From JAUYIV01 sp040882645 (GTDB lineage Bacteria > Actinomycetota > Acidimicrobiia > Spongiisociales > UBA11373): a stretch of 13,544 nucleotides of DNA. Shown here piece after piece: positions 5,895 through 13,374 of the stretch. The stretch lies in NCBI GenBank assembly GCA_040882645.1, contig JBBEAX010000084.1, forward strand, positions 1 to 13,544, given 5' to 3'. A program made the position numbers and the translations under genes. Each line of letters begins with the position of its first letter. Within the stretch, counting starts at the first letter, position 1. The notes below the pieces were generated by a model. The model was not told the DNA's origin and did not search any database. It worked only from the letters and a program-made list of their open reading frames with translations.

Positions 5895-7660
5895 CGGCTT
5901 CCGTGCAGTCGATGTCCACCTACTCGGCGATCCGCCGCGCGGTGGCCGAGGTGCCGATCATCGTTCGACGGCTCTGGGTGGTGCTCTTGCTCAACCTCGG
6001 CGGGACCGCGGTGCAGATCCTCATCCCGGTGATCATTCAGCAGACGCTCGACAACCACATCTCGGGCGATCAGGTGGACGTGGGCGGGGTGGCGAGGTGG
6101 GTCGCCATCGGTCTCATCCTGGGCGTCGTCGGCGCAGTGATGACGCGGTTCGGGTTGGTCCGGCTCGTCCGCCAGGCATCGATGGGTCTCAGCGAGTTGA
6201 GAGTGAAGGTCTTCTCGCACCTGATGCGGCGGTCCGTCCTCCACGTGGAGTCGGATCGCCGGGGGGCGCTGGTGTCACGGGTCACCTCCGACGTTTCGAC
6301 CCTGCAGGATTTCATGGAGTGGGGCGGGGTGATGTTCCTCGTCAATGGCACTCAGGTGGCGGCGGCGCTCACCGTGATGGCCATCTACGAGTGGCGTCTG
6401 GCGGCCGTGGTGGCGGCGGGCACGGTGGTCTATGCAGCCAGCCTGCTCTGGTTCCAGCGCATCCTTCGCCGCCGGTACGACCGGGTACGGGAGCGGGTCG
6501 CCGACAGCCTCGCCGTGATGGGCGAAGCGGTGAACGCCCTGCCGGAGGTACGCGCTCATGGCGCTGAAGTGGTGACGATGCGCCGGGTGGATGACGTGCT
6601 CGAGGCCCGGTTCCGCGCCGAGTTCAAGGCCGCCCACTTCGGCAACGTGCTGTTTGCCACGGCCGAGCTGTTTGCCGCCGCGCTCACCGCCACGGTCGTG
6701 GCGATGGGCTTGCTCTTGGGACCGGCGAACGGGGTGTCGGCCGGTGTGCTCCTGGCGTTCCTGTTCCTCGTCAATCTGCTCATCGGGCCGATCCAGACGC
6801 TCGTCGAGATCCTCGACTTTGCCCAGAGCGCCGCCTCCGGTTTGCGGCGCATCGTCGAGACACTCGACGCGCCCGTTGAGATTCCCGAAGCCGAGGATCC
6901 CGTGGATCTTCCAACGGGTTCCGTGGGCGTGTCGTTTCGGGATGTGGGGTTCTCCTATCGAGAGGGCCCGGAGATCCTGTCCGACGTGACGGTGGAGATC
7001 GCGCCCGGAAGCCGCATCGCCGTCGTCGGCGAGACCGGCTCGGGTAAAACGACGTTCGCCAAGCTCCTCACCAGGCTGCTCGACCCCGATCGAGGGGTGG
7101 TCGCCATCGGTGGTGTCGATCTCAAGCAGGCGAGAAACGCCAGCCTTCGGTCCCGGGTCGCCTTCGTCCCCCAGGAGGGCTTCCTGTTCACCGGCACCAT
7201 CGCCGACAACGTCCGGTATGGCGATCCCGCCGCCTCCGATGACTCCGTCATGGCCGCGTTGCGCGAGCTGGAACTCGACGACTGGGTCGCATCCTTCCCC
7301 GCGGGGATAGCCACCACGGTGGGCGAGCGCGGGTCGAGCCTGTCGGCGGGCGAGCGCCAGCTGGTCGCCCTCGCGCGGGCGTGGATCTCCAATCCAGACG
7401 TGCTCGTCCTCGACGAGGCCACTTCGGCGGTCGATCCGGCGCTGGATGTCAGGCTGCGGCGAGCCATCGGGCGGCTCACCTCGGGCCGGACGTCGATCAC
7501 GATCGCCCACCGACTCGCCACTGCCGAAGGCGCCGAGCATGTTCTGGTGTTCGACCGCGGCCGCCTGGTGGAGCGGGGTACCCACCGCGAGCTCATGGCG
7601 GCAGGCGGCGTCTATGCCGGCCTCTACGCCGACTGGGCCGCCGGCACGACAACCGTCTGA
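5891..7660 (+). CDS. ABC exporter half-transporter, catalytic-site subunit
   Basis: A 589-residue partner of the preceding subunit, with a transmembrane domain (hydrophobic segments near residues 26-48, 65-88, 145-185 and 252-305) followed by an ATPase domain. Walker A GETGSGKTT is at 380-388, Walker B is VLVLDEATSAVD with Glu509, and the H-loop is IAHRLAT with His540, all canonical. The signature is LSAGE (484-488) instead of LSGGQ. Combined with the partner, one ATP site (this Walker A/B and His plus the partner's LSGGQ) is complete, and the other (partner Asp/Tyr plus LSAGE) is degenerate. The ATG overlaps the upstream stop. The operon ends here, and the next gene has its own promoter. Confidence 0.92.
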   Translation: MTASVQSMSTYSAIRRAVAEVPIIVRRLWVVLLLNLGGTAVQILIPVIIQQTLDNHISGDQVDVGGVARWVAIGLILGVVGAVMTRFGLVRLVRQASMGLSELRVKVFSHLMRRSVLHVESDRRGALVSRVTSDVSTLQDFMEWGGVMFLVNGTQVAAALTVMAIYEWRLAAVVAAGTVVYAASLLWFQRILRRRYDRVRERVADSLAVMGEAVNALPEVRAHGAEVVTMRRVDDVLEARFRAEFKAAHFGNVLFATAELFAAALTATVVAMGLLLGPANGVSAGVLLAFLFLVNLLIGPIQTLVEILDFAQSAASGLRRIVETLDAPVEIPEAEDPVDLPTGSVGVSFRDVGFSYREGPEILSDVTVEIAPGSRIAVVGETGSGKTTFAKLLTRLLDPDRGVVAIGGVDLKQARNASLRSRVAFVPQEGFLFTGTIADNVRYGDPAASDDSVMAALRELELDDWVASFPAGIATTVGERGSSLSAGERQLVALARAWISNPDVLVLDEATSAVDPALDVRLRRAIGRLTSGRTSITIAHRLATAEGAEHVLVFDRGRLVERGTHRELMAAGGVYAGLYADWAAGTTTV

Positions 7661-7664
7661 GCGC

Positions 7665-7720
7665 CAAGAGCCAAGAGCCAAGATTCTTGATTCTTGATTC
7701 TTGATTCTTGACTCTTGAGT
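7665..7720. repeat. 56-bp array of eight heptamers with a central strand switch
   Basis: Eight 7-base units in unbroken phase: CAAGAGC twice, CAAGATT, CTTGATT three times, CTTGACT, CTTGAGT. The first part carries CAAGA and the second its complement type CTTGA, so RNA from either strand could fold into an imperfect hairpin with 4-5 bp helices separated by 2x2 internal loops, the central loop being 7683-7685. The array begins 4 bases after the exporter stop. Its last T is also the first T of the TAGCCT -10 box of the next operon. It is much more AT-rich than its surroundings. Confidence 0.85.
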
Positions 7721-7725
7721 AGCCT
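7720..7725 (+). promoter_or_regulatory. Putative -10 box (TAGCCT) of the S9 peptidase-ilvE-gltX operon
   Basis: TAGCCT is followed by 9 bases and ATG 7735, without a Shine-Dalgarno sequence. The -35 region falls inside the heptamer array, which offers TTGATT at spacings of 13 and 20 bases and TTGACT at 6; none is at the ideal 17. Start on or near the ATG is expected. Confidence 0.45.
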
Positions 7726-7734
7726 GCGCTGTGG

Positions 7735-9657
7735 ATGACCGACCTGCTGTCCTTCGCCACGCTGTCCGACCCGCAGATCCACCCCGACGGGAGACGCGCC
7801 GCCTTCGTGATGTCGCGGATGAACTTCGAGGACGACCGATACGACCGTGAGATTTGGCTGTGGGATGGGGAGGCGGCCCGACGCTTCACCCACGGGCCGG
7901 GCGATGTCCGGCCGCGGTGGTCGCCGGACGGATCCAACCTTGCCTTTCTCAGGACCTCCGCCGAGGAGGGCGACAAGGCGCAGGTGGCCGTCATGGCCGC
8001 CTCCGGGGGAGAGGCGACGGTGCGTACCTCATTCGCCCTCGGGGCAGCCGAGGCCGAGTGGTCGCCCGACGGGTCGACGTTGGCGGTGGCAGGCACCGAG
8101 TGGCGGGCGGGTTGGGCCGAACTCGACGACGACGGCCGCAAGCGTCGGCCCCGGCGAATCGGCGGCGCCGGTTACCGGTTCGACACCCAGGGCTGGCTTC
8201 ACGACCGCCGGCGCAACATCTACCTGCTGGATCCGTTCGCCGGCGAGCCCCGGGGCTTGACGGAGACCGACTTCCTCGACGGCGGCCTCGCCTGGCGTCC
8301 GGACGGGTCGGCGATCGCATTCATGAGCCCGCGTCACCAGCGGGCGTTCATCGACACCGGCTCGCAGGCATGGGAAATCGATGTCGCCGGCGGCGACCCG
8401 CAGCCGCTGGTCGAGGTCGGGAACTGGACCTCGGTCCACTACCGGCCCGACGGTGCCGTCCACCTGATCGGGATGCCCGACCTGTGGAGCTACCCGGGCG
8501 TGGCGGCGTTTTATCGGGTCGAGGGCGACGGTTTCGTCGAACTCGCCGAAGGCCTCGACCGGTCGTTCGCGCCGCCGGCGCCGGCGGTGGCGCCGGGTGG
8601 ACCGCAATGGCTGGCCGACGGCTCGTGCCGCATTGTCGTTGAAGATCGTGCGGTCAATCGGGTGATCGAAGTGAAGCCCGATGGCTCGTGGATAGACGTT
8701 GCCGGAGGCGAACGGGCGATCACCGGGATGACCACTCGCCCCGACGGCGCGGCGATGGCGCTCACCTCCACTTCGGCGACCGACCCTGGCGAGCTCCGGT
8801 GGTTCGAAGACGGTGAAGAGCGAACAGTCACCTCGATCAACGACGAGTTTCGCAAGACCGCCGGGCTGATCGCCCCCGAGCACATCGTCGTGGAACACGA
8901 CGGTGGAGACCTCGATGGGTGGGTGTTTCTCCCGAAGGGTGATGGGTCCGTTCCCGTGCTGCTCAATATCCACGGCGGGCCGGCCACCCAGTACGGGTGG
9001 GGCTACTTCGACGAATTTCAGCAATACGCCGCAGCGGGGTTTGCGGTGGTGGCGTGCAATCCGCGCGGCTCCAGCGGCCGGGGCACCGAGTTCGTGCGCA
9101 CGCCGGTGGGGCGGTGGGGAGAGGACCGCCCGCCGGACCTCGAGGACGTGCTGGCGGTGCTCGATGCCGCTGTCGCGCGGTTCGACCGGCTCGATGCTGG
9201 GCGGATGGGGGTGATGGGCGGCTCGTACGGCGGGTTTCTCACCGCCCGCATCGTGGCGGTGGATGACCGATTCCGCAGTGCGGTGCCCGAGCGGGGCCTC
9301 TACTCGTTCACTTCCTTCGCTGGCACGTCGGACATCGGTTTCCGCTTCCCCCGGATGTACCTGGGGCAGTGGAAGTACGACGACTGGACCTCGCTGTGGG
9401 AGGCGAGCCCGCTGTCGCGGGCGCATCAGATCACCACTCCGTGCCTGGTGATCCATTCCGAGAACGACTTTCGGTGTCCCATCGAGCAAGGCGAGCAGCT
9501 GTTCGCCGTCCTGGTCGACAACGGAGTGGAGGCGGAGATGCTGCGGTTCCCCGAGAGCAGTCACGAGCTCTCGCGTTCAGGCAAACCCAAGTACCGGCGG
9601 GAGCGGTTCGATGCGATCATCGACTGGCACCGTCGATACCTCGATGTGACAACATAG
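7735..9657 (+). CDS. S9 family serine peptidase (prolyl oligopeptidase / acylaminoacyl-peptidase type)
   Basis: A 640-residue, probably cytoplasmic enzyme with no signal peptide. Residues 1 to about 370 form a beta-propeller, shown by repeated WSPDG, WRPDG and RPDG blades (IHPDGRRAAFV, RPRWSPDGSNLAFL, AEWSPDGSTLAV, LAWRPDGSAIAFM). Residues from about 385 form an alpha/beta-hydrolase: HGGPATQYGWGYF (oxyanion region), nucleophile Ser497 in GGSYGG, Asp578 in ENDFRCP and His610 in ESSHELSRSG, giving a full catalytic triad. Length and layout fit the S9C group, which removes acylated or unmodified N-terminal residues from short peptides. It is the first gene of the last operon; ilvE follows after 9 bases, suggesting peptide turnover near branched-chain amino acid metabolism. 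Confidence 0.92.
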   Translation: MTDLLSFATLSDPQIHPDGRRAAFVMSRMNFEDDRYDREIWLWDGEAARRFTHGPGDVRPRWSPDGSNLAFLRTSAEEGDKAQVAVMAASGGEATVRTSFALGAAEAEWSPDGSTLAVAGTEWRAGWAELDDDGRKRRPRRIGGAGYRFDTQGWLHDRRRNIYLLDPFAGEPRGLTETDFLDGGLAWRPDGSAIAFMSPRHQRAFIDTGSQAWEIDVAGGDPQPLVEVGNWTSVHYRPDGAVHLIGMPDLWSYPGVAAFYRVEGDGFVELAEGLDRSFAPPAPAVAPGGPQWLADGSCRIVVEDRAVNRVIEVKPDGSWIDVAGGERAITGMTTRPDGAAMALTSTSATDPGELRWFEDGEERTVTSINDEFRKTAGLIAPEHIVVEHDGGDLDGWVFLPKGDGSVPVLLNIHGGPATQYGWGYFDEFQQYAAAGFAVVACNPRGSSGRGTEFVRTPVGRWGEDRPPDLEDVLAVLDAAVARFDRLDAGRMGVMGGSYGGFLTARIVAVDDRFRSAVPERGLYSFTSFAGTSDIGFRFPRMYLGQWKYDDWTSLWEASPLSRAHQITTPCLVIHSENDFRCPIEQGEQLFAVLVDNGVEAEMLRFPESSHELSRSGKPKYRRERFDAIIDWHRRYLDVTT

Positions 9658-9661
9658 GGGG
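9656..9661 (+). promoter_or_regulatory. Shine-Dalgarno AGGGGG of ilvE
   Basis: AGGGGG overlaps the S9 peptidase stop codon and ends 5 bases before ATG 9667. It supports that start and co-transcription with the peptidase gene. Confidence 0.6.
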
Positions 9662-9666
9662 ACTAC

Positions 9667-10581
9667 ATGGAACCCACCCGCTTCATCTGGTTCGACGGCG
9701 AACTCGTTCCGTGGGAGCAAGCGACCGTTCATGTGCTCGCCCACGGCCTCCATTACGGGACCGGGGTGTTCGAGGGCATCCGGGTGTATCACACGTCGAA
9801 CGGAGCGGCCGCTTTTCGTCTCGGCGACCACATGCGCCGGATGGTCCACTCGGCCAAGGCCTTTCGGATTCCGTTGCCCTACACCGCCGAGGATCTTTCG
9901 AAGGCCGCCCTCGAGCTCGTCAGGGCGAACGAAATGGCTGTCTGTTACTTGCGCCCGATCGCGTTCCTCGGTGCCGGCTCGCTGGGCCTCAACCCCACCG
10001 GGGCCACCAGTCACACGTCGATCGCCGCGTGGGAGTGGGGTGCCTATCTCGGCAAGAGCGCGCTTGAAGAGGGGGCACGGGTGCGGGTGTCGTCCTGGCG
10101 CCGTATCGGGCACGAGGCGCTCATCCCCAACGCCAAGGGGACCGGCCAATACATCAACAGTGTGCTCGCCAAGCAGGAGGCCGTCACCGCCGGCTACGAC
10201 GAGGCGCTCATGCTCAACTACGAGGGCTACGTCGCCGAGGGGAGCGGGCAGAACGTTTTCCTGGTGAGGGACCGCATCGTGTCCACGCCGCCGAGCACGG
10301 CCGGAGCCCTCGAGGGGATCACCAGGGACACGGTGATGAAGCTCCTCGCCGACGACGGATACGAGGTGTGCGAAGCCCAGGTGACTCGCTCTGACCTGTA
10401 CTACGCCGACGAGGCGTTCTTCACCGGCACGGCCGCCGAGGTGACCCCGATCCGTGAGATCGACGATCGGCCGGTCGGCGAGGGCCGCCCGGGCCCAGTC
10501 ACCCGGCGTACTCAGCAATTGTTCAAGGAGACGGTCACCGGCGAACTCGAGCCGTACCGTCATTGGCTCGAGTACGCGTAG
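9667..10581 (+). CDS. ilvE: Branched-chain amino acid aminotransferase, class IV (IlvE)
   Basis: A 304-residue PLP enzyme of fold type IV, reversibly transferring the amino group between Val/Leu/Ile and 2-oxoglutarate in the last step of branched-chain amino acid synthesis. Diagnostic stretches: IWFDGELVPWEQATVHVLAH near the N-terminus, HYGTGVFEGIRVY, YLRPIAFLG, PLP-binding Lys157 in NAKGTGQYINS, EGSGQNVF with Glu191, GITRDTVM and DEAFFTGTAAEVTPI. The length matches IlvE; the 4-amino-4-deoxychorismate lyase and D-amino acid transaminase relatives lack this N-terminal pattern. ATG 9667 has a Shine-Dalgarno sequence. The TAG is 8 bases before the next start, inside the same operon. Confidence 0.92.
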   Translation: MEPTRFIWFDGELVPWEQATVHVLAHGLHYGTGVFEGIRVYHTSNGAAAFRLGDHMRRMVHSAKAFRIPLPYTAEDLSKAALELVRANEMAVCYLRPIAFLGAGSLGLNPTGATSHTSIAAWEWGAYLGKSALEEGARVRVSSWRRIGHEALIPNAKGTGQYINSVLAKQEAVTAGYDEALMLNYEGYVAEGSGQNVFLVRDRIVSTPPSTAGALEGITRDTVMKLLADDGYEVCEAQVTRSDLYYADEAFFTGTAAEVTPIREIDDRPVGEGRPGPVTRRTQQLFKETVTGELEPYRHWLEYA

Positions 10582-10584
10582 GAG
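10581..10584 (+). promoter_or_regulatory. Shine-Dalgarno GGAG deciding the GTG 10590 start
   Basis: GGAG immediately follows the ilvE stop and ends 5 bases before GTG 10590. This start is preferred over an in-frame TTG at 10563 that overlaps ilvE and lacks a ribosome binding site. Confidence 0.55.
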
Positions 10585-10589
10585 ATCTG

Positions 10590-11039
10590 GTGGGTCAGCA
10601 GCCGAACATCCCAATAACTGTCGCCGACCTGCCCCGGGCTACCGCCAAGCCGCCGGCAGCCCGTCGGTGGCGGCCCGATCGGCCGGGAGACCTGGTTTCG
10701 CCGGAACAGGTGCCATGGGGCGGAGCGTTCGGGACGCCCGGGCCTGACACCGGATATGCGTTGAGGCTGCTTCGCCGCCGCGCCATCGAGGTCCCGGCAG
10801 GGATGCGGGACGACGTCGAAGCCGCATTGATGGCCATCATCAGCGCCCGGTCGTCTGCGCTCGGCCGCGCACCCGTGGGCCCCGACATCGATCTCGCCAT
10901 CGGCCTGCTCGACCTGCCCGCCGGTGCCGAGGCAGTCTCCGGTATCGCCCATGACCACTCGCGCCTGCGCCGCCTGGTGGAAGCGATTCCCCGCGACGTG
11001 CTGATGGGCCCGGTGGGAGGGAGTGGCGGCGAGTCGTGA
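10590..11039 (+). CDS. Conserved-looking 149-aa protein of unknown function
   Basis: I do not recognise the family. The protein is soluble, with no signal or membrane segment. The N-terminal half is Pro/Arg-rich and contains a segment that looks under constraint: PGDLVSPEQVPWGGAFGTPG followed by PDTGYALRLLRRRA. The C-terminal half is probably helical (DDVEAALMAIISARSSALGR, DIDLAIGLLDLP, DHSRLRRLVEAIP). It sits between ilvE and the FAH-family gene in a tight operon, its TGA overlapping the next GTG as GTGA, so it should be made together with the amino acid and tRNA-charging enzymes. Codon use matches its neighbours. I offer no specific function. Confidence 0.75.
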   Translation: MGQQPNIPITVADLPRATAKPPAARRWRPDRPGDLVSPEQVPWGGAFGTPGPDTGYALRLLRRRAIEVPAGMRDDVEAALMAIISARSSALGRAPVGPDIDLAIGLLDLPAGAEAVSGIAHDHSRLRRLVEAIPRDVLMGPVGGSGGES

Positions 11040-11800
11040 AGATCGTGCGGATGCGCATACAGGGTGACGAGATCGTCTACGGAGTCGCCGAGGATGAGGG
11101 GATCACCGTCTACCGGGGGACGCCGTTCGTGGCCTGGGAACCCACCGAGACGATCATCCCGTTCGAGGAGGCGCATCTCCTTGCCCCGGTGTTTCCGACC
11201 AAGGTGGTGTGCGTCGGGCGGAACTACGCCGAGCATGCCGCCGAGTTGGGCAATCAGGTGCCGGAAGACCCGGTCATCTTCATCAAGCCCTCCACCTCTG
11301 TCATTGGCCCGGGTGCTCCCATCGTTCTCCCCAGCGAGGCGCTGGAGGTTCACCACGAGGCCGAGCTGGCGGTAGTGGTCGGCAAGGTCAGCCGGCATGT
11401 GGCCGCCGAGGACGCCGCCGCTCACATTCTCGGGTACACCGCCGGCAACGACGTGAGCGCCCGCGACCTGCAGAAGAAGGATGGTCAATGGGCACGGGCC
11501 AAGGGGTTCGACTCGTTCTGCCCGCTCGGCCCGGCGATCGAGACCGAGCTCGACCCGGCTGGTCTGCGGATCACTTGCGAGGTCAACGGCGAATTGCGCC
11601 AGGAGGGTTCGACCTACGACATGGTCTTCGGAGTCGCGGAGATCTTCGCTTTCATCTCCCGCGTGATGACGCTGCTGCCCGGCGATGTGATCCTGACGGG
11701 CACCCCTGCCGGTGTCGGCCCGATCGTGCCCGGCGATCGGGTCGAGGTCACCATCGAGCGAATTGGCACCCTCGCCAATCCGGTGGTGGCGGGCTCGTGA
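11036..11800 (+). CDS. Fumarylacetoacetate hydrolase (FAH) family protein
   Basis: A 254-residue metal-dependent enzyme of the FAH fold, a family containing acylpyruvate hydrolases, oxaloacetate decarboxylases and 2-hydroxyhepta-2,4-diene-1,7-dioate isomerases. Landmarks: KVVCVGRNYAEHAAELG (residues about 56-72), PVIFIKPSTSVIGPG, HHEAELAVVVGK with predicted metal ligands Glu108 and Glu110, GYTAGNDVSARDLQ with Asp139, KGFDSFCPLGP, and the C-terminal LPGDVILTGTPAGVGP. All expected ligands are present. It has GTGA overlaps with the genes on both sides. From memory, Mycobacterium and Streptomyces also carry a gene of this family directly before gltX. The true substrate is uncertain; a housekeeping acylpyruvase-like role is as plausible as aromatic catabolism, since no catabolic genes are nearby. 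Confidence 0.9.
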   Translation: MKIVRMRIQGDEIVYGVAEDEGITVYRGTPFVAWEPTETIIPFEEAHLLAPVFPTKVVCVGRNYAEHAAELGNQVPEDPVIFIKPSTSVIGPGAPIVLPSEALEVHHEAELAVVVGKVSRHVAAEDAAAHILGYTAGNDVSARDLQKKDGQWARAKGFDSFCPLGPAIETELDPAGLRITCEVNGELRQEGSTYDMVFGVAEIFAFISRVMTLLPGDVILTGTPAGVGPIVPGDRVEVTIERIGTLANPVVAGS

Positions 11801-13224
11801 CGGTTCGGGTTCGGTTCGCTCCGTCTCCGACCGGCCACCTCCATGTGGGGTCGGCCCGTACCGCGCTGTACAACTGGCTGTTCGCCCGCAACCGGGGTGG
11901 GGTGTTCATCCTGCGGTCCGACGACACCGACACCGAGCGCAGCGAGGTGGAGTACCACGAGGACATCCTCAGCGGGCTCCGCTGGATGGGCCTCGATTGG
12001 GACGAGGGTCTCGAAGTCGGCGGTCCCCACGGCACCTACCGACAGAGCGATCGACTCGACCGGTATCGCCAGGCCGCCGAGGAGCTCGTCGCCGCGGGCC
12101 ACGCCTACTACGACCTCGCCACGCCCGAGCAACTGGAAGAGTCGAGGAAGGCCGCCCAGTCCGAGAATCGTTCGCCGGCCTATCGCGGCGAATACCGCGG
12201 TGAGGGAGTGGTGCCGGGCAAGCCGATCCGGTTCGCCATGCGTCGGCCTCACGCCACCGAGTTCGAGGATCTGGTGCGGGGCTCGGTACGGTTCGACCAC
12301 GACGACGTCGACGACTTCGTCATCCTTCGGTCCGATGGAACCCCCACTTACCACCTGGCGTCGACGGTCGACGATGTCGACTTCGGCATCACCCATGTGG
12401 TGCGGGGCGAGGACATCCTTCCCTCGACCCCGAAGCACATCGCTCTCACCACCGCATTGGGCGCGCCTCCCGCAACGTACGCCCACCTCGCCCTCATCAA
12501 CGGGCCTGATGGCAAGAAGCTGTCCAAGCGGCACGGGCACACGTCGTTGCGGGCCTACCGCGAGATGGGCTATCTGCCGGAGGCGATCAGCAATTACCTG
12601 GCGATCCTCGGGTGGGCCCCCGGGCCCGACGAGGAGATCGTGTCCCTCGACACGATGGTCGAGCGTTTCGACCTCGCCGATGTCTCCCGCAACCCGGCGG
12701 TGTTCGACCTCGCCAAACTCGAGTGGATGAACGGCGTCTACATCCGGGCGATGGCCGTGCCCGACTTCGTCGGGCGCTCGCTGCCTCTGGCCGAGGCCGG
12801 CCTGGGGCGCACCCTCGATGCGGGTGAACGCACCCTGTTCGAGGCGGTGGCTCCGCTCATCCAGGAGCGGGCCAAGCTGCTGACCGAGGTGCCCGAGCAG
12901 ACTCGCTTCCTTTTCACGGATCCGATCGAATACGACCCCGGCTCATGGGACAAGGTCATGACGAAGCCGGAGGCGGTGGTCGCGGTCGAGGGAGCCATTG
13001 CGCGGCTCGATGCGCTCTCCGACTGGTCGACGGGCTCCATCGAGGAGGCACTCCGAGGAATGCTCGACGAGCACGGCCTCTCCGCCGGCAAAGGCCTCCA
13101 ACCGATCCGAGTCGCCGTCACCGGTTCCTCGGTCAGCCCACCCCTGTTCGAGTCCCTCGAAGCCCTCGGTCGGGAGCGCTCACTGGCAAGGTTGCAGGAA
13201 GCCGCGGGGCGCTTGCGAGCCTGA
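11797..13224 (+). CDS. gltX: Glutamyl-tRNA synthetase
   Basis: A 475-residue class I aminoacyl-tRNA synthetase that charges tRNA-Glu with glutamate and, in organisms without GlnRS, probably also tRNA-Gln. It begins RVRFAPSPTGHLHVGSAR, which contains the HIGH-type motif HLHVG. The KMSKS-type motif is KLSKR at residues 241-245. RSDDTDTERS (40-49) is the counterpart of the common RIEDTD--RS, with Asp42 in place of the usual Glu. EDILPSTPKHI and the helical anticodon-binding domain (about 325-475) complete the family pattern. GTG 11797 overlaps the FAH-family stop; the open frame extends upstream to 11209 but only as a shadow of that gene. Two tRNA genes for its expected substrates lie 150 bases downstream. 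Confidence 0.95.
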   Translation: MTVRVRFAPSPTGHLHVGSARTALYNWLFARNRGGVFILRSDDTDTERSEVEYHEDILSGLRWMGLDWDEGLEVGGPHGTYRQSDRLDRYRQAAEELVAAGHAYYDLATPEQLEESRKAAQSENRSPAYRGEYRGEGVVPGKPIRFAMRRPHATEFEDLVRGSVRFDHDDVDDFVILRSDGTPTYHLASTVDDVDFGITHVVRGEDILPSTPKHIALTTALGAPPATYAHLALINGPDGKKLSKRHGHTSLRAYREMGYLPEAISNYLAILGWAPGPDEEIVSLDTMVERFDLADVSRNPAVFDLAKLEWMNGVYIRAMAVPDFVGRSLPLAEAGLGRTLDAGERTLFEAVAPLIQERAKLLTEVPEQTRFLFTDPIEYDPGSWDKVMTKPEAVVAVEGAIARLDALSDWSTGSIEEALRGMLDEHGLSAGKGLQPIRVAVTGSSVSPPLFESLEALGRERSLARLQEAAGRLRA

Positions 13225-13250
13225 TTCAGCGGAAGCCCCGACCGCGAGCA

Positions 13251-13267
13251 CCGGTTGAATCAACCGG
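13251..13267 (+). terminator. Hairpin after gltX, possible terminator without T-run
   Basis: A perfect 7-bp stem CCGGTTG/CAACCGG with a 3-base loop (AAT) starts 27 bases after the gltX stop. No T-run follows, so termination is uncertain; it may instead act in RNA stability or Rho-dependent ending. Confidence 0.35.
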
Positions 13268-13278
13268 CGGGCTGGGTC

Positions 13279-13306
13279 GAATTGCGAATTGCGAATTGCG
13301 AATTGC
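13279..13306. repeat. Four GAATTGC heptamers
   Basis: GAATTGC occurs four times in perfect tandem, preceded by GGGTC. It is the same unit and orientation as the two copies at 195-208. It lies between the gltX hairpin and the tRNA promoter and is distinctly AT-rich for this sequence. Confidence 0.85.
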
Positions 13307-13335
13307 TCCCCGTCCGACGCGAAAGCGCCAGAGGT

Positions 13336-13363
13336 TTGCCGACACCGCTGACGCGTTTACCAT
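13336..13363 (+). promoter_or_regulatory. Promoter of the tRNA-Gln/tRNA-Glu pair
   Basis: TTGCCG (13336-13341) and TACCAT (13358-13363) are separated by 16 bases, a good housekeeping-sigma layout. The -10 box ends 11 bases before the mature tRNA-Gln end, so a short 5' leader would be removed by RNase P. This is the only promoter in the window with both boxes convincing, in line with strong stable-RNA expression. Confidence 0.6.
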
Positions 13364-13374
13364 TCCGCCCGCCT

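Noticed and set aside
8572..8587. Perfect 16-bp palindrome CCGCCGGCGCCGGCGG
   Set aside because: It lies within the S9 peptidase and encodes an Ala/Pro linker between propeller segments; its composition explains it without a regulatory role.
11209..11796. N-terminal extension of gltX by 196 codons, a possible FAH-GluRS overlap fusion
   Set aside because: The extension is a shadow of the FAH-family gene. The GluRS family starts at RVRFAPSPTG, and GTG 11797 with a GTGA overlap fits the operon style.
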